Of a DNA stretch of 64,000 bases, positions 48,661-59,573 are shown piece by piece; position 1 is the stretch's first letter, and each line of letters starts with the position of its first letter. The translations under genes were made by a program, and so were the position numbers. Source of the stretch: Dryas octopetala (taxonomy: Eukaryota > Streptophyta > Magnoliopsida > Rosales > Rosaceae); the NCBI GenBank assembly GCA_963921425.1, contig OY992836.1:17253614-17317613 (forward strand). The letters are read 5' to 3'. Below the pieces are notes generated by a model. That model was not told the origin of the DNA and ran no database searches. It saw only the letters and a program-made list of their open reading frames with translations.

Positions 48661-49060
48661 ATGGCGGAAGGAACCTGGTATCATTACAATCCATTGTTAC
48701 CAAGAGGAGGTGCTAAACGGGATCCATGTTTTGTGGAGGCAAAAAAGCTGGTAAGGATAGTACTCAATCTATTTGTCTACATGAATTTTTGTCATACAAA
48801 AATATTGAATTGTGGCACACATGAATCAGCATAAGGAAGTGTCAGGTTTCATGAATATTAATGCAATAAAGCAATTGCAGATCAAGTATTGTCAACTGGA
48901 ATGGTGAGAAGAGAGTATCTGATGGATGGCAAGCCGTGCAGTGAGAGTGTACCACTTAGAGCTGGTGAGGAAGAAGCTTTCCAATTTTTAAAGAATGCAA
49001 ACTTTGAGTTCCCACTGGTACCAAGTCTAGTTTGTCCACAACAACATGAAACATCATAAG
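48661..49060 (+). pseudogene. Unrecognised two-exon gene fragment
   Basis: 48661-48750 encodes MAEGTWYHYNPLLPRGG and 13 further residues and ends at AAGCTG|GTAAGG, a good donor. 48881 follows AATTGCAG, a good acceptor. Joined in frame it stops after eight residues. In another frame 48895-49059 stays open (REYLMDGKPCSES, then LRAGEEEAFQFLKNANFEFP). The codon pattern looks gene-derived, but I do not recognise the family. It may belong with the B3 remnant just downstream. Confidence 0.35.
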
Positions 49061-49209
49061 TTTGTTTTTTTCTCTGAAATTTTGTGTATGGTTTGTCAGT
49101 TTTAGATGGTGTAATATTGATCATCATTGCTTATGAGTATGAGTTCATTAATAGGGTGGATTAATGTGGTGGGGGGGTAATGTATTTCATGGAGCATGTA
49201 TTGGAAGGC

Positions 49210-50370
49210 TAGATGATAGACAACGAGTTTAAGGATGAAGACATGACCAAAAAGAGAGCTAGAGTGATATCATGTTTCTTGAATGGACCAAAACATTTGG
49301 AGATAGATTATCCTGAGGAACCCAATAAGAAATTAGATTATGCTTCTGTTGAAACCTCAGAGGACTTTACAACATCCCAAAAAGCAAGAGAGAAATCTCT
49401 ATTAGATGATGCTTCTGTTGAAACCTCAGCATTGCCAAAATGAAGGGAGAAATCTACATTGCCATGTCCTTTGCCTCAAAAGAAAAGGAGAACTAGTTCA
49501 AGTAGGAATACTGAGAGCAACATCAACTTACCAAATGGGGTTCCATATCTTGAATCAGAAATGAAAAGTACCACAGAACCTGCAAATCCCCCCTTGTTTC
49601 CAGTAAATCTGTGTATCTGTGAATTTGTGCTTCATTAGGTCTGCATTATAACTTACAATATTTTGGATTTTATTTTTTTATTTTGGGGGTAATGCAGGCC
49701 ATGGCAGAGTAGCAATTGATCAAGTCAAGAAAAAGAGAAGCCCCATAAATAAAGGTACTAATTCATGAACTCTGAAATTGGCTTGTCTAGCTCTCTTGAA
49801 ATTGGTAAGTCCAAGAGAATGAGAAAGTACAAAATTAAGGCTAAGGAAATCTGATTTTATTTTATATTGACCTCACTGTAGGCAAATACAAAATTTCAAG
49901 GATTGGTGGGCAGGCTACTCAGAGCCAAAGGCCTTCATCTTTGGGGGTTCCAAGGGTTCTTGAAGCTGCCAACAATTTTGTCTCAAAGAATCCATTTTTC
50001 AGAGTCTCTCTGTGGTCATTCTCTAAACTGTTGGTAGGGTCATTAATAACATATATATTTATACAACTTTGCTTCAAGCATAAATACCACATTCAACCAA
50101 ATTACTTGTATATCTACCTTATGCAGCATATACCAGCAAGTTTTTCCAAGAGTATCATTAAACAGAAGAAACAAATGGTCACACCTTTGGTCGGAGATAG
50201 ATCGTGGCATGTGACTTTGATTGGTTATGGTATCCAATCACCGGCTAAACTTTCTGGTGGTTGGCAGGCTTTTGCAAAGGACAATTGTTTAAGAGCAGGA
50301 GATGTTTGCATATTTGAGCTGATCTAGAGAAATGACAATGTTATGGATGTTCACATTTTTAGAGCTTGAT
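49210..50370 (+). pseudogene. VRN1/REM-type B3-domain protein remnant
   Basis: Segments in order: an acidic linker (49213-49440, ending at a stop), a Lys/Arg-rich stretch (KKRRTSSSR), an exon with RPSSLGVPRVLEAANNFVSK and NPFFRV, a probable intron ending at 50126 (ATGCAG), and a B3 half-domain from HIPASFSKSIIKQK to LSGGWQAFAKDNCLRAGDVC then IFELI. An in-frame TAG then interrupts what would continue RNDNVMDVHIFRA. Wording such as GWQAF, AGDVC and FELI is typical of VRN1-like B3 proteins, which bind DNA with little sequence preference. No complete first B3 domain is seen. Confidence 0.7.
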
Positions 50371-51976
50371 TAAGCGCAAAATAAGTCATTTAAAGAGGTG
50401 TGTTAGGGTACAAAAGATTGGGTTGGTTGAACATGATAGAATATGGAAGGAGAGGTATTGTGTCAGTGTGAGAGAAATTTGGTGTTATCTCTCTGTCTTT
50501 TGTCATAATTTAAATGAGGTCTAGAAACCCACATACAAGGTACTAATTCAACTATGTATGCTACTGAAATTTATTTTGCATGACTAGTTGGACTGCTGAG
50601 AGCTTGATTTAGAAGATTGAATGCCCATGCCCTCATACAATGTCTTCGATCTGTCTTAGAAGGTGAAGAGAAAATATAAACTCAACTAGTAATATTGGCA
50701 ATGTTTAGCTTTGATTAAGCATGAAAAAACAAAATTAAAATCGAGCATTGGGTTTGGAGGCTTGTGACTAATCAAATTAAAGCAGTGAGTCTTCAATTGA
50801 TAGCCATCCTAATTAGTTTCAATGTTAGACAGCAAAAATGATGAATCTCAAAGATGGACAAATTGATGAACTTATAACAAGCAGCAGAAGCCAAAAATGA
50901 GTCCCTATGAACTGTAAAGTTGAGAAGGGTAGCTTAAACTTATGAATGATATATGCCCAGATTTGATTTGATATGTATGCAATATTTTCCACAATATATT
51001 TGGAGGTATTTATTGGTGCATCCCGTAGCCTAGCTTGGAGTGGTTAATGGATCTTTCCCTTGCTCTTTAAATTCCAGTAGTAGTCTTTCCAGTTAGCTTC
51101 TTTAGTTTTAACCTTTATTTTATCTTCTAATACTGTTCAAATTTATTAATGGCTCAAGTATTAAATTAGCCACCAACTATTGGGGTATTTCAACTAGCTC
51201 CATGAACAATAAAATCTTTCTAGAAGACTTTTATGATTATGTAATATTCTACGTAATGTCATGATACTAGAAGACTTTTTTTGTTCTAAGAGATTTAATA
51301 ATTTAATGAATACACTGTACACATGACAATAAATCAATAACTAGCTATTAATCTAGTAGTATTCTCTTCACAAAATTAGAGAGATCCTAAATTTTAAATT
51401 TAAATCTCTCAATCCCGAATAAAAAATTAATGAATGCATATATAGGGCATATATATATGACTGTTAGCTATTTAGCTAACATATCTCTCTGTACCAATAC
51501 AATGCTCAAGATATATTGTTAGTACCATATATACCCATACTAAAAGTATCATATGAAGATTATGTCTCTGGAAGTAATAGACGCGCATGAAAACCAATCC
51601 TCAGAAGCAAGTAACAATATTCCCAGTGGTTGCAATTAAGAAGGTCGAGTAAGAAAACAAAATCGATGAAACCATTTCAACACTCATAGGTTTGATCTTT
51701 TACAATTTCATTCTCAATAACCTGCGTACTAACTATGAGTACGTAGTAGTACTACTACATTAAAGGTGAATAAGTTCTAATTAGTGAATTAATTCCTCGG
51801 ACAATAAATATTACAAATTGAAGATCAATAAATAAAAATAAAGCTATAGGATTTGACCATTTGTTGGTTTCAGCGTATCAATAAATTGGTGTCAATGATC
51901 GATTGATCTAGTGAATGACACCTAATTCTTGATAACAGTTATAAATCCAGTATAAAAAAATGGTCACAACATTGAT
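50371..51976. other. Spacer built of duplicated flanks
   Basis: 50915-50950 repeats the F-box gene 3' end region (TAAAGTTGAGAAGGGTA, as at 53817). 51230-51360 repeats the flank of RING copy b (45137-45290) and holds the empty site at 51243-51260. 51755-51850 repeats the RING 3' flank. No independent gene seen. Confidence 0.5.
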
Positions 51977-52617
51977 CTAGTGAATGGCACCTAGTTCTTG
52001 ACAACAGTTATTAATCCAATTAAAAAAAAAATCACAATTTGTATCAATTAAACAAATAGTTGGAATTCCCAAAGTTTGATCAGTGCAATATCCAATTTTC
52101 TCATCCTTTCTATAACTGAAAGTTTGATAGCAGCGTTGGTGGTGTTGTGCAGTAGCCATAATGACAATGTTCCCAGCTGGTTGACGTGGCGGCCTACCGG
52201 ATTCGATATCATGGGTTTGGGGATCTGTCATCCTATCCCTGGGAATGGGATCACAATATACGTACCTTAATTGGTCAAGAATTCTTTCACAATTCTTAGT
52301 AAAAAAACTCCGATTTTGAGTGGGATGACAATGGCCGCACCGATGACCACTAAACTTACTGAGTGACATAATAGGACGATGGCCTTTACTATCTTACATA
52401 TCCTCCCTGAACCTATCTTGGGATAACAACGAATTGATACGATGGCCACTACTATTGCAATGAGGGGTATGGTGGGTATGATGGGTATAAGAAAGATTAA
52501 TGATTGAGCCAGCAGCATATCATGATTAGCATGTGTTGCTATGGATGGTGAGAGTGATGGCAATGGTAATACTGCAGCAAGCAGAGGCTGAGGAGCCCAC
52601 GAAACCATGACACACAA
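51977..52617 (-). pseudogene. RING gene copy c, without the zinc finger
   Basis: 52617-52440 encodes the N terminus and membrane segment (MCVMVSWAPQPLLAAVLPLP, then SLIFLIPIIPTIPLIAIVV), nearly identical to copy b. Further on, in a different frame (52369-51977), comes the linker THDIESGRPPRQPAGN and TFSYRKDEKIGYC, which parallels THDMESAGG and TFSYQKDKKIGFC of the intact gene. After that point the RING is gone, replaced by unrelated sequence. The gene is therefore frameshifted and truncated. Confidence 0.75.
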
Positions 52618-52795
52618 TTAATTGATCAAAGATAGTTTGATGTGCAACTTCAATTTATAAAATGGTATTGTCTCATATATATGAACAGTAAGGTCAATGA
52701 GAAAGTAAAGGAAGCCAAGCCACATTGGGGACACAATCTCACGCAATTCATTCAATCCATTCAAAGATAGGCAAAAGGATGAACTTACACAGATC

Positions 52796-52840
52796 AAAAG
52801 ACTTGAAAACTTTTTTTGGTCGAAAAAAGACTTGGAACTT
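52796..52840 (-). mobile_element. Nano-insertion 13
   Basis: AAAAGACTTGAAAACTT at 52796-52812 recurs with two differences at 52825-52840. The 12 nt insert on the minus strand is TTCGACC followed by five A. Confidence 0.45.
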
Positions 52841-52928
52841 GGAAGAAGCAAGGGTATATAATCTGAAAAAAGTACTCGATCAAGATATGTTATTGCTGCT
52901 CTTGATTGTGGGAATGCAGGTAAGAAAG

Positions 52929-53097
52929 AACAATACTTGGCTCTTCCTTTGAAGGAGCACCTCCTCCAACCCCATCTCACCTCTTCATGTATGAATTAAT
53001 TTTTCATTTATTTAGAACGAAAAGACCATAAAGGACATGTGTTTGTGAGATGAGATTGGAGGAGGTGCTACTTCAAAGGAAGGAGCCAATCATTGTT
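52929..53097. mobile_element. Small TIR element (MITE), about 170 bp
   Basis: Inverted ends of about 50 bp: left AACAATACTTGGCTCTTCC then TTTGAAGGAGCACCTCCTCC; right, inverted, AACAATGATTGGCTCCTTCC then TTTGAAGTAGCACCTCCTCC. No coding. Superfamily and target duplication not determined. Confidence 0.6.
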
Positions 53098-53773
53098 ACC
53101 AAGAAATGCAATCTGTCCGTATGAGTAACACAAGTCTCTTTTTTATTTTTGTAAGTCCTCAAAACACAAGTACAAATACACAACATTCCGCATATACAAG
53201 GAAAAAAAGATAGATGTTTCTAAATTGATGGTGCAAAAAAGTTGTTAGATGTATAGGGAACTTAAAGTCTTAAACTATAGAAGGATGAGAACAACATAAA
53301 CAAGACGCAATATATATCAAATTATCAAAAGAATAGAGGCAAGCATGTTGTATTCAAGCTTGGAAGCAGCTGGAGAGACCAAAGTGAAATCTTTGGAGTC
53401 TCAAAATGCGTACTAGATGATAGTTTCTATTTTCAATACTATAATTCACTATTTTGTTGTTCATGTTTTAGTTGATGCCTTAAGTTGGGCACTTCTAGTG
53501 TTTTTTGACGTGTTCGTTTTGTTTTGTTGTTTACGCCCTAGCCCTACCATTTTACCAAAAACAAAAAAAAAAGCTCATGGGGGCTGAAATGGGTTGTTCT
53601 AATTCTAACATGGACAAATAGGTCGATCATCAACATATACATATATAGTAATAACTTTGTAACATTACTCCATGATAATAGAAGCCAAGCACTAGAATAC
53701 ACACTAGCTTTTGATGTGAAAGAAAACGTACATAACAATGAAATTAAAATAAAGAAGCATAATGTATATAAAA

Positions 53774-55024
53774 TCATAGGACATAGTCAAGTTTTATCTT
53801 CTGTAATTGTGAAGTGTAAAGTTGAGAAGGGTAACTTAAACTTATGAATGAGTGGGGTCTCATTACAGGCATCTTGGATTGGATTATTGGGCATTTGTTG
53901 ATCCGATTACGGCGTTTGAATTTGGAGCACAGTTGGTTTTTTGCATCAAGGAGTTTCTCCAATGGACCACGATGCCTCTTGGAGAGGACACTCTGTATTA
54001 ACGAAGTATCTATAAGCAGGCAATTCCCCTGGAATCCAGGTAAATCTTGAGCAGAAGCAGAGAAGTTGCAATCTGCACCTACAAACAATATTCGATCACC
54101 GAGAGACTCCACCTCAACCCATTGCTTCTCTACTGCATTCAATTTATAAACCCTGAATTGACGCGTAGTAGTGTCATCTTTGTCGACTTCATAAGGAGCT
54201 ATATATCTATCTACTAAAAGCAGCTCTCCGGGTGATTCTATCAATGCCTTGTGGTGACCATAGCCATCATCTACTGGAGACGCAATTGTTGTCAGCTTTA
54301 AGGAAGAATCAACCACCACAGCCCTCCCATCCTTTGCAACAGCAACGAACTTTCCTTGGTAAAATTTAACATCTCTATAACTGCAATAAGAGATTGTATC
54401 ATATACCAGGCTGCATTTTTCATCGTCAACACCTAATTTCTTGTGGTATAATGCTCCATCATAAGCAACAAACATGAGAGCAGGGCAATCGGAATTCGAG
54501 GACATGGCCACTCTATAACTAGAAACATGGCCTTTATTTTTTAGGGAGATGAGACGTAAAAATTTTGCCAATTCAAAGACGCGAAAATTCAATAAGTTTA
54601 AAAACATTGGGCGTGGCATGGGTGGTAGCCTCTTTAAGGGGTGTGAGGGGGAGAGAGGATGTAGCAACGGAGTTTTAACTTTACACAATTCTCCGGATTC
54701 TTTGACTCTAACCACCCAACCCCCCCAACTGACATTAGCAATGGCAGGAGGAGGTGGAGGTTCCACATGATAAACTACGATTTCGGAGAGGGTGATATCA
54801 TCGTCACTGAAGCAGTCATAAGGTGGGTCGATGTGAATTCTCATAGGGTCAAGTTTTTGTTTCTCAAAGGGCGGAATAGATGAGCGCCATGAGCGACAGA
54901 CTGCACGGAATCGGGAAACATCGATTTTAGTGTTGAGGCACTTCCCTATGTTCCCTAATAATTCATGTGGAAGATCGCTCATGCCCGTCATCTTATCTAG
55001 CTTCCATATATATATCTTCAACAA
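53774..55024 (-). CDS. F-box protein with DUF295 / KIB1-like beta-propeller domain
   Basis: Single-exon, 416 residues from the first Met. The likelier start is Met 15 (54982), which gives MSDLPHELLGNIGKCL, the classic F-box opening. The F-box spans about residues 15-55, with FRAVCRSWRSSIP. The DUF295 region follows: MFVAYDGALYHKK, ELLLVDRY, FRVYKLNAVEKQWVEVESLG and DLPGFQGNCL are family hallmarks. F-box proteins link substrates to SCF ubiquitin ligases; DUF295 members are numerous, fast-evolving and mostly uncharacterised. The frame is open throughout, so the gene looks intact. Part of its 3' end region is duplicated near 50915. Confidence 0.88.
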   Translation of the reverse strand: MLKIYIWKLDKMTGMSDLPHELLGNIGKCLNTKIDVSRFRAVCRSWRSSIPPFEKQKLDPMRIHIDPPYDCFSDDDITLSEIVVYHVEPPPPPAIANVSWGGWVVRVKESGELCKVKTPLLHPLSPSHPLKRLPPMPRPMFLNLLNFRVFELAKFLRLISLKNKGHVSSYRVAMSSNSDCPALMFVAYDGALYHKKLGVDDEKCSLVYDTISYCSYRDVKFYQGKFVAVAKDGRAVVVDSSLKLTTIASPVDDGYGHHKALIESPGELLLVDRYIAPYEVDKDDTTTRQFRVYKLNAVEKQWVEVESLGDRILFVGADCNFSASAQDLPGFQGNCLLIDTSLIQSVLSKRHRGPLEKLLDAKNQLCSKFKRRNRINKCPIIQSKMPVMRPHSFISLSYPSQLYTSQLQKIKLDYVL

Positions 55025-55523
55025 CAGTTAATGGAATCGATCATCAGGACTCATATATATATATATATAGCAGATTGATTATGTACATTAATTGAGACCC
55101 AAGTAAAAAATAAACAAACAAATTAACATGTATCAGAATTGGCAAGTCTTGAGCAGCAAGCAACGCGGTTGTGAAGAAGATCGAAGAAATTACTGAGAAC
55201 TTAATCGGACAGGGCTTCTCTCCTATTCTGATCAGGAGTGAATTGATGGATCCATATATTGGTAAAACACAATTTCTACTAGATATTTATATAACAATTA
55301 ATCAACGAAAACCAGATCTCCAAATGAGTTCACCAATTCACCCATATATACAATGTGGACTTAGGAAAGTCTGATATTCATTAATCATCACTACTTAACC
55401 AAAACGCTGGAAATTTCAATGTTTTATTACATTGTTTGAGCTTTTTCTACATGAACATTAATTAGAAGAAAGACGGATGAATTTGAAACACTTGGGGAAA
55501 TTTGTTTACACATGTATAATAAT
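55025..55523. other. F-box promoter and duplicated 3' flank of the ACBP relic
   Basis: An AT microsatellite lies at about 55051-55068. 55375-55520 is one of three copies of the same 3' flank (TGATATTCATTAATCAT through AATTTGTTTACAC); the others are at 58318-58490 and 58685-58860. Confidence 0.5.
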
Positions 55524-55597
55524 CTAAGTGGTAGCTACTTCTTGCAATTGCTTCACTTTTGCAATGTATTCAGTCATTGCTTCTTCTTTGTCCTTCC
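55524..55597 (-). pseudogene. Orphan last exon of an acyl-CoA-binding protein gene
   Basis: On the minus strand, an acceptor TTCCTCAG is followed by codons for GKDKEEAMTEYIAKVKQLQE, VATT and a stop. This matches the C terminus of small plant ACBPs (ACBP6 type: SSEEAMNDYITKVKQL). Exons with the acyl-CoA-binding pocket are not seen within the next 1.5 kb on the expected side, so the rest of the gene is missing. Small ACBPs carry acyl-CoA esters in the cytosol. Confidence 0.7.
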
Positions 55598-56023
55598 CTG
55601 AGGAACAATTAATACACAGTTACACATACATATATATAGTAAGTAACTCAGTTTAGCAATTAGCAAAAGTATATACTATATTAATTAGCAATTATGGTTT
55701 GTGATTGAGGATGGAAATAGTAAATTACTTCTTCAGGCAATATCACAATTAATGAGTTTATAGCTTCCACAATATTATAATATTTGCTTAAGGTATTGAA
55801 ATAAAATCTTTCTTAAAAAAAGTATTGAAATAAGGTCATTCTTTAATGATGACGTTAGTGCTTACAATATGACGCTCTTATGTTAATTTAATTAAAAAGA
55901 CGCACAAGATCGAGCATAAATGATACATTAATTGAAATATATATCAAAATATACAATCACATATGTTATATGGCCGGTGTACATCTTTAATGACATAATA
56001 GATAATGAGTGAACTTAACTAGA
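55598..56023. other. Spacer with duplicated RING 3' flank
   Basis: 55675-55765 resembles the RING gene 3' flank. A tiny insertion lies at 55793-55833. No gene. Confidence 0.45.
55793..55833 (+). mobile_element. Nano-insertion 14 (weaker case)
   Basis: GTATTGAAATAA occurs at 55793-55804 and 55822-55833. The 17 nt insert reads AATCTTTCTT followed by seven A. Its end differs from the TTGRCC pattern. Confidence 0.45.
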
Positions 56024-56118
56024 CACTTATCAAGGCATATATGGTGATCTAAATATGTATCGTACATTGTCGATCTTCTTCCTCAAACTCCTCCAAGCTA
56101 GCAAATAATCAACATGCA
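56024..56118 (-). pseudogene. RING gene copy d, part of the zinc-finger region only
   Basis: It matches 43250-43350 of the intact gene in order: CACTTATCAAGGCATA, GGTGAT, then CTTCTTCCTCAAACTCCTC and AGCAAATAA. The pieces code for the middle of the RING finger and the Glu-rich stretch before it, but small insertions and deletions destroy the frame. N terminus and membrane segment are absent. Confidence 0.6.
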
Positions 56119-56664
56119 GGTTGGGTTGGGCTCAATCAAATTGTTGTATTTGAAGCGAAGGTTTATTGGGGGTGATGGTGGACAAGTTCTACGTCGTCGT
56201 GTATAATTAATGTTGTGTCGTATTACATCAATTCTCTGTTGTGCTCAACATAATTTGTTATGTTTAAATGAATTTAAAATGCCGTTGAAAAGCTATTAAC
56301 TATAAGGAAATTGAAAATTGAAAATAGTCTTGATATGTAACAATTTTGGTGTTTATATTTTTGGTATGAAGTACACGTACCACTTGGTATTAAACATGTT
56401 CTTCCTCAAAATTTTCTTAGTAACCCCAGAGGAAGCTTAATTAAGCAAGCTTATGATGTTGTTGTCACTATACGTAATAATAATATCAAGCTAGGATCAC
56501 TTTGGATTCACACGAGCTACATATTACTGAAAACAAAAAAAAAACAAATTAATTTCACTAATTAACTAGAGAATTAATTTCAGATGGAATAAATTGACTG
56601 CAAAGCGGCTGCATGCTGAATTTACAGATGCATAGATAGATGGTTGTTTGCTTGTTCCTTAATT

Positions 56665-56718
56665 AAGCTTTGTGGCTAGTGGCCAAAAGGCCCAAAACAA
56701 AAAAAAAGCTTTGTGGCT
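56665..56718 (+). mobile_element. Nano-insertion 15
   Basis: AAGCTTTGTGGCT occurs exactly at 56665-56677 and 56706-56718. The 28 nt insert reads AGTGGCCAAAAGGCCC, AAAAC, then seven A. Confidence 0.6.
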
Positions 56719-56999
56719 GGAAATGATAGAGTAATTTAATGCTGCACCATTTTTCGAATCTGACAAGGCAATCCGTGTAGTACGTAGCTTTAACACCGTT
56801 TCATCCCACATACATATATTTATGCACCAGCTCAGCAACCCAGACGGAAAGTGCAGGCCACGCATGCACTTTGGTCAAATACAAGGTTGACTTGCAGCGT
56901 CCTAAGGAGGAGGTTGACGGCGCAGCATAACAGGCAGTCCAACGTTAATATTATCCAATCCCATGAAATGTCTTATCACTGGCCCACCTGTCCCATTTT

Positions 57000-57041
57000 A
57001 ACCCCACTCTTTTTTTTGGTCAACTTTGAACCCCACGCTTT
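57000..57041 (-). mobile_element. Nano-insertion 16
   Basis: AACCCCACTCTTT at 57000-57012 recurs with one mismatch at 57029-57041. The 16 nt insert on the minus strand is CAAAGTTGACC followed by five A. Confidence 0.5.
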
Positions 57042-57302
57042 GTTAAGACTTTTGTAGTACTAGTCTCATGCGCACCGTTTCAAGTATATGGTAGAACCAA
57101 AATGTTGCAATATCATGTAGGCACGCAATTAATTCATGCTTTACATGCATTTCATTTCTAATAATTAATAACGATGGGAATTAAAATTAATTAAGTGGGG
57201 GTTTTAAGGTTAGTTTAGAAGTATCTCTCCACCTTCCTAACGAGGTTTGGTACGTGGTCACTTTGCAACTTCCTTATATGACAAAAGGAAATATATCATA
57301 TC

Positions 57303-58124
57303 AGTGACTACAATAAAATCTTTCAATGACCTAACTGCAGCTCCTTAAACGCTCTCTTCTCTCTCCTCAACCTTCTTCCTCTAAACCAAGTTTTTTCAGG
57401 GTCGGAGGCGAGGGCGGTGGCTCTTGTGTTCCTTACAGACCCGCTGCTCCTATCACCGCCTCTCCATTATCTTTTTCTTCTTCTTTTGATGTTTTGGTTT
57501 GTACTAAGGGATACTCTCCTCCCTCTTTGTGAGAGATTTTTCATCTCTCCATGTGAGAGTTTTTTCATCTGAATAAAGGAGAGCTTTTCTGATCGCTTTG
57601 ACTTGGTCTATCTATGGCGTTGGGCGCGATCTACGCGTTGTGCAGCGTCGAATCCTGTTTTAGCGACGCTTAGTTGCTCTCTAGAGATCTCTCTTCCAGT
57701 TTGTCTCTGTTTCTCGCCACAAAGTGTAGAGATGTCACCATGCTCGCCGATACCAGTCATGTCGGTTACTACTGCCCGATCCGCCATCTTGTTCTACTAT
57801 CCGACTCGACTTAGAGATGTTGGTTGGATCGTAGACCCAAACGCAACTAGTTTGCCAATTTCTACGGTGCCTTGCGGGCCTCGTTTAACTGCTGTACTGT
57901 ATGCTCGATGCCGACGTTACTAGATCTTGGAGTTTTTGTGGGCTTCTTTGCCCCGCTTTCTCCCACGGTTATGTGTGTGGGCTCTTATTTCATTGTAAGT
58001 GTTTAACTCATTAGCTCTATTGTTGTAGGGCTTCTTGTCATAATTAACTTTGTATTTTCTATGTCTTTTTAGCTGTTTTAATGCAATATATGTTATTATT
58101 TTCTCAAAAAGTGACTAAAATAAA
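57303..58124 (+). mobile_element. Poly-A-ended retroposon, about 790 bp, with 15 bp target duplication
   Basis: AGTGACTACAATAAA at 57303-57317 recurs with one mismatch at 58110-58124. The element 57318-58109 ends TTTTCTCAAAAA directly before the second copy. It is more GC-rich than its surroundings. A 106-codon frame at 57603-57923 has no recognised domain and may be chance. The long duplication and A-end indicate target-primed reverse transcription: a 5'-truncated LINE, a SINE-like unit or a retrocopied transcript. I see no reverse-transcriptase motifs. Confidence 0.7.
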
Positions 58125-59573
58125 TAAATAAGTATATATATATATATATATATCATTCTTGCCCCTTTTTGTTTTAAATTTCATAAGTGGGTGTTATTAT
58201 GTGAACACTAAATTGATTAATTAGCTGCCGACACAAAATTGGAAGTGCGTGCAAACAGCCAAATATGCATGCATGCAAGTGATAACCCTTTATATATGAA
58301 GTGGATTTAATTTAGGAAACTGATATTCATTTATTGATGATCAGTAGGACGTCCTTAAGCAAAGCAATTCATTGCAACGGTTTATTACAATATTCTATAT
58401 CTGAGTGTGTTTATTTTCTACTCGGAACATTAGAAAAAGATCACTAAATTTGAAACACTTGTGGAATTTCTTTGTTTACACACATAGAAATGATCGACAT
58501 TCCAAGATTTTGACCATCGACAGGGTGGGTCAGGGGTTCTAACTTAAGTGAAGAAGGACAATACTATGTCTCTTCCAATTGAGTTATCCCAACAATTGCA
58601 CGTCTATTTGCAATTAGAAATTCAAATGTACAAATATTAACATGGCCGACCTTGTTATGTGGATTTACCTGACTAGGGAACTCTATGATATTCATTAATC
58701 ATGAGTACTTACACAAAGCCGTGGAAATGGCAATTCTAGCTCAATTACAATATTGCACGAGCGTTTTAAACTTGAACATTAGAAAAATGCATGTGGATAT
58801 ATTAGATACATTTGTTGAAATTTGTTTACACGTATAATAGATTGATGTAACTGGATATGTATGTATATATATATATATATATATATATAATAAGAATTAA
58901 TGGTAGAGGGGATTCTTTGTTCTTGGGGTAAAGACTTGGCCTTGATCTACGGATATGCTTTGAACTCCTCCTCCTTTAGTTCATACATTTATCAAAATGA
59001 TCGACTCCATCTCTTCAGGAATTAATAATAACAATAATATGCAGGCAGTCCAACATTCATATTATCCAAGACCATGTCATCTTGAGCAATGCTTTGCATA
59101 TATGCATTTGATTTCTAATGAATATGGGATTAAAATATTATTATTTTCTTAGTTGCTTTTCACAACAAGCTAAGAAACAAAGAACACAAACTAAAAAGAT
59201 ATTCTCACTTTCCCAATAACTTGGGATTATTGCAACAATAACAAACATATAATATAATATTAGTATCAACACCAAAAGAAAAACAGAAATATAAAAGGGT
59301 TAGAAACAAGATTTCTCATAGGTTTTTGAATTTTACACCTCTGGCTGTTGCTGTAGAAAGAAGGTAGGTGGCCTGGTTTTTGCTTCTGTGGGATTTGGCA
59401 TCTTGTCATTGTGTTGTAGTAAGCTTTGGTGTGGTAGAGAAAAGGTAAAGTTGCTTCCATGAAAACAACTCCTCCTCTCTGTTTTTAGCATTGAGCTCTT
59501 TGTCTAGAGTCTAGACTAGGGTGAACCCCATTGTTATCCAGGTATGTCTACATCCTTGAAACCAAGCTTTCCC
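58125..59573. other. Spacer with repeated flank copies
   Basis: 58318-58490 and 58685-58860 are copies of the ACBP-relic 3' flank (55375-55520), without the exon. 58950-59180 is duplicated at 60660-60965 and holds an empty site for the insertion at 60682-60720. AT microsatellites lie at about 58135-58152 and 58865-58888. The 64-codon frame at 59266-59460 is unrecognised. Confidence 0.5.

Larger units (their letters stand above)
52618..53773. other. RING copy c promoter side and F-box 3' flank
   Basis: This starts with the duplicated RING promoter and the empty site 52628-52645. It also holds a MITE (52929-53097), one tiny insertion (52796-52840) and a segment matching 45877-45950 (53463-53556). 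No gene. Confidence 0.45.
56119..57302. other. Spacer with two tiny insertions
   Basis: No gene recognised. 56925-56965 (CAGGCAGTCCAACGTTAATA) recurs in diverged form at 59042-59075 and 60829-60855. Confidence 0.4.

Noticed and set aside
57603-57923. 106-codon open frame in the retroposon
   Set aside because: No recognised domain and unusual composition; probably chance within a GC-rich insert.
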